A stretch of 64,000 nt of DNA. It comes from Conexibacter sp. CPCC 206217. Lineage in GTDB: Bacteria; Actinomycetota; Thermoleophilia; Solirubrobacterales; Solirubrobacteraceae. The notes beneath the pieces are model-generated. The model searched no databases, was not told the origin of the DNA, and saw only the letters and a program-made list of their open reading frames with translations. Made by a program: the position numbers and the translations under genes. Each line of letters begins with the position of its first letter. Within the stretch, counting starts at the first letter, position 1. The DNA is taken from the NCBI RefSeq assembly GCF_030646165.1, contig NZ_JAUTDO010000001.1, forward strand, positions 1 to 64,000, in the 5' to 3' direction. Below are positions 59,134 to 64,000 of this stretch, piece by piece.

Positions 59134-60491
59134 GCCCGCTCCGGCACCGCGCTGTAGCGGCTCACCGGCCGCGGCAGGTCGAAGTGGTCGCGCAGGGTCG
59201 AGCCCTCGTACGCGGTGCGGTAGATGCCGCGCCGCTGCAGCTCGGGGACGACGAGGTCGACGAACCGCTCGATCGGCTCCGGCTCGTAGGGCGGGAAGAT
59301 CATGAAGCCGTCGACCGCTCTCGCCTCCCACCACTCCTGGATGAAGTCGGCGATCTCGATCGGGCCGCCGGCGACGCTCGTGAAGAAGGCCTTGCGCAAC
59401 CACACGTGGTACAGCTCGCGCAGCGGCACCGCACCGGGCCCGAAGTTCGCCCGCGACTCGGCGACGAAGCGCGCCGCCTCCGGGTCATCGAGCCGCTCCA
59501 GCTCCGGGATGCCGTTCGTGTCGGCGTCGAGGTCGTAGCCGGCGACGTCGACGCCGAGGAAGGCCGACAGCCGTCCGAGGTCGTAGTCGGTGTTCGTGAG
59601 CGCGTGGACCTCGCGGAAGATCGCGTGGCCCTCCGCCTTGTCGCGGCCGACGTAGGTGATCAGCCCCGGGATCACGTACTGGTCGTCGGGATCGCGACCG
59701 TGCTCGGCGAGGCGACCCTTGAGGTCGTCGTAGACCGCCCGCGCGCCTTCCAGTCCGAGGCACGTGTCGTTGGTGAACTTGATGTCGGAGAAGCGCGCGC
59801 CGAGCTGGGCGGAGCGCTCCGAGCGCCCGGCGTTGACGATCGGGATCTGCCCCTGCACGGGGCGCTCGACGTTCAGCGGCCCGAGCACCGAGAAGAAGTC
59901 GCCTCTGTGCTCGATGCGGTGGACCATGCGCTCGTCGACGAACTCGCCGGTCGCCTTGTTCGCTACGCGCGCGCCGTCCTCCCAGCTGTCCCACAGCTCG
60001 GTGACGGCGGCGGTGAAGTCCTCGGCCCAGTCGTAGCGGCGCGCGTTGTCCCACAGCGCACGGCGACCGAAGTTCGGCGCCGACTCGTCCGCCTCGCCGG
60101 TGACGACGTTCCAGCCGATCCGGCCCTGGCTGAGATGGTCGAGCGTGGCGAGCGCACGCGCCGTCGAGTAGGGCTCCGCGTAGGTGGTGTTGACGGTCAC
60201 GACGATCCCCAGGTGGGTCGTCGCCGCGGCGATGAAGCCGGCGAGGCCGATCGCCTCGGGCCGCAGCACCTGGTTGGGGCGCGCGTACTGCCACTCGGGC
60301 AGCCCGATCAGCTGGTCGCCGATGAAGAAGAAGTCGAACAGCCCACGCTCCGCCGTCCGCGCGACGTCGCGCAGGAAGGTCGGGTTCGTGTTGCCGTCGT
60401 CGATCGCCCGCTCCAGCCGCCACCCAGCCGGGTGGAAGCCGGTGGGCCAGATGGTGAAGCCGAGATGGAGCTGACGCTTGCGGTCGGACAC
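59130..60491 (-). CDS. FMN-dependent LLM-class monooxygenase (NtaA/SnaA/DszA type)
   Basis: A 453-residue flavin monooxygenase. Motifs are FFFIGDQLIGLPEWQYAR, RIGWNVVTGEADESAPNFG and RYDWAEDFTAAVTELWDSWEDGA. The NtaA/SnaA/DszA family oxidises organosulfur or chelate compounds with FMNH2. GTG 60491 is preferred to ATG 60527 because CTGGAGG lies 4-5 bases upstream of it. It is the first gene of a five-gene operon with the rhodanese and the ABC importer. A partner flavin reductase is not in the window. Confidence 0.88.
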   Translation of the reverse strand: MSDRKRQLHLGFTIWPTGFHPAGWRLERAIDDGNTNPTFLRDVARTAERGLFDFFFIGDQLIGLPEWQYARPNQVLRPEAIGLAGFIAAATTHLGIVVTVNTTYAEPYSTARALATLDHLSQGRIGWNVVTGEADESAPNFGRRALWDNARRYDWAEDFTAAVTELWDSWEDGARVANKATGEFVDERMVHRIEHRGDFFSVLGPLNVERPVQGQIPIVNAGRSERSAQLGARFSDIKFTNDTCLGLEGARAVYDDLKGRLAEHGRDPDDQYVIPGLITYVGRDKAEGHAIFREVHALTNTDYDLGRLSAFLGVDVAGYDLDADTNGIPELERLDDPEAARFVAESRANFGPGAVPLRELYHVWLRKAFFTSVAGGPIEIADFIQEWWEARAVDGFMIFPPYEPEPIERFVDLVVPELQRRGIYRTAYEGSTLRDHFDLPRPVSRYSAVPERA

Positions 60492-60531
60492 TGAGCCTCC
60501 AGGGCGGTTCGGATGCCAGTCGGTCATCGAA

Positions 60532-60579
60532 CGTATACGCGTGGATTCGCTAAGCCAGCATACTAGATCGACTTAGTCG
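60532..60579. promoter_or_regulatory. palindromes upstream of the monooxygenase operon
   Basis: CGTATACG at 60532-60539 and CGACTTAGTCG at 60569-60579 are short perfect dyads in the 183-base gap between the GntR gene and the monooxygenase operon. GTATAC-type dyads resemble FCD-GntR operators. Candidates for control by the GntR protein just upstream. Confidence 0.4.
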
Positions 60580-60674
60580 GGTTAGTGCTCCGCGAAGAGC
60601 TGGCGCGAACGACGCCGACGCATCGTCAGACGCCGACGCGCGCGAGCCGCGAGCGTGACCGGGCAGTCGGTGCG

Positions 60675-61322
60675 CTAGGCGTCCGGCGCGGCGTCCAGGA
60701 ACGCCTGGATGCGCAGGTCGCGCCCGTGGCGCAGATGCTCGACCATCGCCAGCCGCGCCCCTTCGGCATCGCGCCGTCGGATCGCCTCGAGCACCTGCTC
60801 GTGCTCGACGGCCTCGCGGTCGGGATCGGCCTTGACGGTGTAGCCGGGCCGGTAGACGGCGAGCAGACCGTCGAGGCGGTCGAGCAACTCGTCGATCGTG
60901 CGATTGTGCGATGCGTCGCGCAATGCGGTGTGCCACGCCCGGTTGAGCCGCCCGGCCTCCGCGCCGTCGGTGGCCGCGCGGCGCTGTTCGAGCAGGTGCG
61001 TCAGCCGCGCGAGGTCGAATGCGGTGTGACGCTCAGCGGCCAGCGCGGCCGAGGTCGACTCCAGCGCGATCCGCGCGTCGTAGATCTCCAGGATCTCTTC
61101 AGGGCTGCGCCGGCGTACCGTGAAGCCGCGACTGGAACGCTCCAGCAGCCCATCCTGCGCGAGCCGGCCCAACGCCTCGCGAACGGGCGTGCGCGACACG
61201 CCGTAGCGCGCGCTCAAGACCGTTTCGAGCAGCACCGTCCCAGGCGGGAACTCCCCTTCGAGCAGCTCCTTGCGCAGCCGTTCGTACTGCAGTGACGTCA
61301 CGTCGGCGACGACATCGCTCAT
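60675..61322 (-). CDS. GntR/FadR-family (FCD) regulator
   Basis: A 215-residue regulator. The winged helix reads LSARYGVSRTPVREALGRLAQDGLLE, then an FCD domain with NRAWHTALRDASHNRTIDEL. It is immediately upstream of and on the same strand as the sulfonate-type operon, so that operon is the likely target. An inverted repeat GTGTA-N10-TACAC precedes the gene. Confidence 0.9.
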   Translation of the reverse strand: MSDVVADVTSLQYERLRKELLEGEFPPGTVLLETVLSARYGVSRTPVREALGRLAQDGLLERSSRGFTVRRRSPEEILEIYDARIALESTSAALAAERHTAFDLARLTHLLEQRRAATDGAEAGRLNRAWHTALRDASHNRTIDELLDRLDGLLAVYRPGYTVKADPDREAVEHEQVLEAIRRRDAEGARLAMVEHLRHGRDLRIQAFLDAAPDA

Positions 61323-61349
61323 CTCGCCGCTCGTGCTCGCATCGGCGCA

Positions 61350-61369
61350 GTGTACCTGTGCGGATACAC
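61350..61369. promoter_or_regulatory. inverted repeat upstream of GntR gene
   Basis: GTGTA at 61350-61354 pairs with TACAC at 61365-61369 across 10 bases, 28 bases before the GntR start. A candidate autoregulatory operator. Confidence 0.4.
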
Positions 61370-61397
61370 GTGCGTGCAGCTTGTCGAGGGCCGCCCG

Positions 61398-62447
61398 TCA
61401 AGCGCCGCCGGCCGGCACGAGCGGATCGACGCCGAGCCGCCGCGCGAGCGCATCCAACTGCAGCGCCAGCTCGGCCGACAGGTCAACGCCGTCGGCACGT
61501 CGCTGTGCCGCGCTGCGGTCGCCCCGCTCGCCGGGCAGCAGCACCTCCGCCTCGGGGCCGTCGTGCAGCTTGATCCCGTCGGCGAACCGCTCGACGGCGT
61601 CGAGGAACGCCTCGCGCTCGACGAACAGCTGCGGCGACAACGCCAGCACGAGATGGCCGACGCCACCGGCACGCTGACCGTGCGTGCTCGCGTCAGCCCC
61701 GACGGGCGACCCGGTCAACGCGCCCGCCAACACGTCGAGCATCAACGCCAGGCCGAGGCCCTTGTGCCCGCCGACCGGCGCCAGCAACTGCGCTTCGAGC
61801 GCACGCCGCGCGTCGGTCGTCGGCTGACCGTCGGAGTCCAGCGCCCAGCCGAGCGGGATCTCGCGCCCCTCCGCCGCCGCGAGCCGGACCCGTCCGAAGG
61901 CCGTCTGGCTGAGCGCCATGTCGAGCACCAGCGGCGGCTGCGGCGCGCGGCGCGGCGCCGCGATCGCGAGCGGGTTGTTGCCGACCACCGGCACCCGCAC
62001 GCCCGCCGGCGCCATCGCCGGCCCCGCGTTGGTGAGCACCATGCCGACGTTGCCGGCCGCCGCAATCCGCCGCGCATACGGCCCGCCCATCCCGAAGTGG
62101 TGGCTGTCGCGCACCCCGACGACTCCGACGCCGTGCTCGTCCGCCAGCGCTCCCGCGACGTCGCACGCGAGCGTCGTGGGAACGAAACCGTAGCCGCCGC
62201 CGGCATCCACCAGCGCGTGGGAGCCCGTGCGCGAGAGCACCCGCACCTCGGGGCTCCCCTCGACGTCACCAGCCGCGATCGAGTCGGCGTACTGGATCAG
62301 CCGTAACACACCGTGGCTGTCGACGCCGCGCAGGTTCGCCTCCACGAGCAGCCCTGCCGTCACCTCCGCATCCCCGTCCGGCATGCCCGCAGCACGCAGC
62401 ACGCGGCAGGAGAAAGCGAGCAGCGCGGCAGCATCGATCGTCGGCAT
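61398..62447 (-). CDS. malate/L-lactate/ureidoglycolate-type dehydrogenase
   Basis: A 349-residue member of the Ldh_2 (malate/L-sulfolactate dehydrogenase) family. NLRGVDSHGVLRLIQYADSI, VRDSHHFGMGGPYARR, GNNPLAIAAPRR and GGHKGLGLALMLDVLAG are diagnostic, with the His of SHHFG as catalytic base. NAD(P)H-dependent oxidation of a 2-hydroxy acid, possibly sulfolactate given the adjacent sulfur operon. ATG 62447 lacks a strong ribosome-binding site. Confidence 0.87.
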   Translation of the reverse strand: MPTIDAAALLAFSCRVLRAAGMPDGDAEVTAGLLVEANLRGVDSHGVLRLIQYADSIAAGDVEGSPEVRVLSRTGSHALVDAGGGYGFVPTTLACDVAGALADEHGVGVVGVRDSHHFGMGGPYARRIAAAGNVGMVLTNAGPAMAPAGVRVPVVGNNPLAIAAPRRAPQPPLVLDMALSQTAFGRVRLAAAEGREIPLGWALDSDGQPTTDARRALEAQLLAPVGGHKGLGLALMLDVLAGALTGSPVGADASTHGQRAGGVGHLVLALSPQLFVEREAFLDAVERFADGIKLHDGPEAEVLLPGERGDRSAAQRRADGVDLSAELALQLDALARRLGVDPLVPAGGA

Positions 62448-62547
62448 GCGCGGCAGGATAGGCGGACCGCCGGAGTCACCGACAGAAGCGCACGACGGTG
62501 TCGGCGACACAGACCGGCTGCCCGCCCGCCCTTTCGCGGCTGGCGCG

Positions 62548-62868
62548 TTACGCGCTGATCGAGACGTCGACCGGCCCGCTCGTGACGCGCGTCGGCTCCT
62601 CCTGGATGTCGAACGCGGTCGCGCGGTAGTCGCTGACCCCTTCTCTTCCGGCCAGCTGCTCGCCGAGCGCACGTCCCCACGCCTCGGCGTCGGGCCGCTC
62701 GCGGAAGAGGTAGACGCCGCCGCTGGTCTTCGTCTGCGGATCGCGGATCCAGATCTTCCAGACGACGTCTTCGCGATCGGCGAACGGCTGCGCGTCGGCC
62801 GCCGTGGCGCCGGTCGCGACGTCCTCCGGCACGTCCCATCTGAAGTTCACCTGCAGGATTGCTGCCAT
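62548..62868 (-). CDS. YdhR-like small protein
   Basis: A 106-residue protein. MAAILQVNFRWDVPE, VVWKIWIRDPQTKTSGGVYLF and ATAFDIQEEPTRV follow the pattern of YdhR-type ferredoxin-fold putative monooxygenases. At least two arginines are AGA (NFRW, AGRE) although no signal is present. Isolated gene with about 100 bases on one side and 27 on the other. Confidence 0.75.
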   Translation of the reverse strand: MAAILQVNFRWDVPEDVATGATAADAQPFADREDVVWKIWIRDPQTKTSGGVYLFRERPDAEAWGRALGEQLAGREGVSDYRATAFDIQEEPTRVTSGPVDVSISA

Positions 62869-62895
62869 CGCACTGCTCCTTGTGGTTGGTGGTGG

Positions 62896-64000
62896 TCAAG
62901 GGGATGAGATCTCCAGTACCTGGCTGCGCTGGTAGGAGATGAAGCGATCGATCCGCAGCCGCACGCCGAGCCGCCAGCGGCCGCCGCGCGGGATCACGAG
63001 CGCGAGCCGGTAGCTGCCGTCACGGCGCATGCGCAGCGTGCGGCGGATCTCGCTCGCGTCGGCTGCGGCGGCCGCGCCCGCGCCGCCCGGTGGCCGCAGC
63101 GTCAGGTCGATCCGCTCCAGGTCGTCGAAGGCGCGTCCACGACGATCTGCGAGCGCGAACGCCAGCGTCGTGCGCCCGGCGCGCGCCGGCGTCAGCGCGC
63201 CCTCCAGCCGAGCGGCGTGGAAGTCGAGTGCGAGCGTGCCGGTCGCAGCCGCGCCGGCGGCGGTGTCCGGCGGCGGGTAGCCGGACAGCGCGGCCGTCGC
63301 GGCGAGGATCGCGGCGACCCCGGCCAGCTCGGCCGCGAGACGGCGGCGCGTCGAGCGCTCCGCACGACGCGCTCGCGCGCCCTCCTCGGCTTGGTGACCG
63401 GCAGCGACGCCGACGACGATCAGCAACAGACCCGCCTTCACGAGCAGCGCGCGACCGTAGGCGGTCTGCGTCAGGTCGGCCGGTGCGGAGAGGCGTTCGA
63501 GCGCCTGCAGCAGTCCGCTGACGGCAATCAGCGCGACCGCGCCGAGCGCCCAGGGCCCGAAGCGCCGCACGAGCGTCGCGGTCAGCTCGCGCCGCGCCGT
63601 CGGGCCGAGCGTCCGCACGGCGAACAGCGCGGCCGCCAGCGCCGCGACGCCGCCGGCCCAGACGCCCGCGCCGAGCACGTGGGCAGCCGCAAACGGCACC
63701 GCCTGGTCGGCGTCGCGCGCGGCCGCGTGACCCGTCAGCGCGGGAACGAGCGGCAGCAGCACGACCGCGATCGCCGCCGCCAGCACGAGCCCCGCGTCGG
63801 CGCGCGCCGGAACCGCGACCCCGGTCGCCCCCAGCTCCGCCAGCCGCAGATCCCCGCGCTCGGCCCGTGCCGGCGTCTGCGGCGCCGGCGTGACGCGCCG
63901 CGGCCGCCCGCTCGCCCACACGCCCGCGCCGAGCGCCGCCAGCAGTGCCGCGGCGCCGAGGCCGACCGCTCCGAAGCGCGTGCCGGCGACGGCGCCGAGG
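62896..64000 (-). CDS. CopD-like copper-resistance membrane protein, 5' end beyond window
   Basis: The open frame runs through the right edge, so the N-terminus is missing. About 368 residues are visible. Several helices with the CopD region (AAHVLGAGVWAGGVAALAAAL, QTAYGRALLVKAGLLLIVVG) are followed by an extracellular C-terminal domain resembling YtkA/FixH (GGRWRLGVRLRIDRF). It may take part in copper import or export. It ends 27 bases from the YdhR-like gene. Confidence 0.8.
   Translation of the reverse strand, partial: LGAVAGTRFGAVGLGAAALLAALGAGVWASGRPRRVTPAPQTPARAERGDLRLAELGATGVAVPARADAGLVLAAAIAVVLLPLVPALTGHAAARDADQAVPFAAAHVLGAGVWAGGVAALAAALFAVRTLGPTARRELTATLVRRFGPWALGAVALIAVSGLLQALERLSAPADLTQTAYGRALLVKAGLLLIVVGVAAGHQAEEGARARRAERSTRRRLAAELAGVAAILAATAALSGYPPPDTAAGAAATGTLALDFHAARLEGALTPARAGRTTLAFALADRRGRAFDDLERIDLTLRPPGGAGAAAAADASEIRRTLRMRRDGSYRLALVIPRGGRWRLGVRLRIDRFISYQRSQVLEISSP

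Noticed and set aside
60492..60527. ATG 60527 as the start of the monooxygenase
   Set aside because: The GTG at 60491 has a strong CTGGAGG at normal spacing, and the extra residues have no similarity to the family.
1..64000. tRNA, rRNA, CRISPR array, insertion sequence or prophage
   Set aside because: No cloverleaf, rRNA motifs, regular repeat arrays, transposase or phage genes were recognised on reading both strands; a dedicated tRNA or IS search was not possible.

Overview
The window is very GC-rich and gene-dense, with overlapping ATGA or GTGA gene junctions. Together with the HtaA-type haem/iron proteins, PspC-type sensor kinase and DtxR/IdeR-like boxes, this suggests an actinobacterium, most like Solirubrobacterales (Thermoleophilia, Conexibacter-like). 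That assignment is inferred from gene content; no rRNA or tRNA was seen.

Layout. (1) 1-7.9 kb: a haem/iron surface cluster. Four exported proteins (one cut by the window edge), at least three with HtaA domains and one of these fused to a beta-propeller, are bracketed by two paralogous TetR regulators. DtxR/IdeR-like boxes lie in the promoters. (2) 8.0-22.0 kb: a sugar-uptake and oxidation locus. It has a rhamnose-type ABC transporter (ATPase, two permeases, lipoprotein), then a metallo-hydrolase, a ketose 3-epimerase-like barrel, a UxuA-like dehydratase, an RraA-like protein, a FAH-family enzyme, an AGE-family isomerase and a LacI repressor, then an SDR and a 2-oxoglutarate-semialdehyde dehydrogenase. 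Near-identical palindromes at 8.0 and 19.6 kb are candidate LacI sites. The end product is inferred to be 2-oxoglutarate. (3) 22.1-27.3 kb: an envelope module with a NIPA/EamA-like membrane protein, a PspC-histidine kinase, a response regulator and a glycosyltransferase/LPG-synthase-like fusion. A shared tandem 11-bp element precedes its first and last genes.

(4) 27.4-39.1 kb: mixed exported and accessory genes: a glycine-rich calcium-repeat protein, a deleted pyruvate-oxidase pseudogene, an epimerase, a DJ-1/PfpI protein, a flavodoxin-like protein, a purple-acid-phosphatase-type operon, a 46-residue membrane protein, and MMPL and alcohol-dehydrogenase remnants. (5) 39.2-55.4 kb: a GntR-controlled catabolic region. 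One HyuA/HyuB pair precedes a ten-gene operon that encodes a branched-chain-type ABC importer, a second HyuA/HyuB pair with a small acetone-carboxylase-gamma-like subunit, and two PLP aminotransferase-fold enzymes. (6) 55.6-61.3 kb: a GntR regulator and a sulfonate-type operon (FMN-dependent monooxygenase, rhodanese, ABC transporter). (7) 61.4-64 kb: a malate/lactate-type dehydrogenase, a YdhR-like small protein and a CopD-like membrane protein that runs off the edge.

A property that crosses these regions is arginine coding. The mature parts of exported proteins use AGA heavily (16 of 18 arginines in the solute-binding protein at 57.2-58.3 kb by hand count), while their signal peptides and most cytoplasmic neighbours use CGN. 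No stretch longer than about 240 bases lacks a gene or gene remnant.
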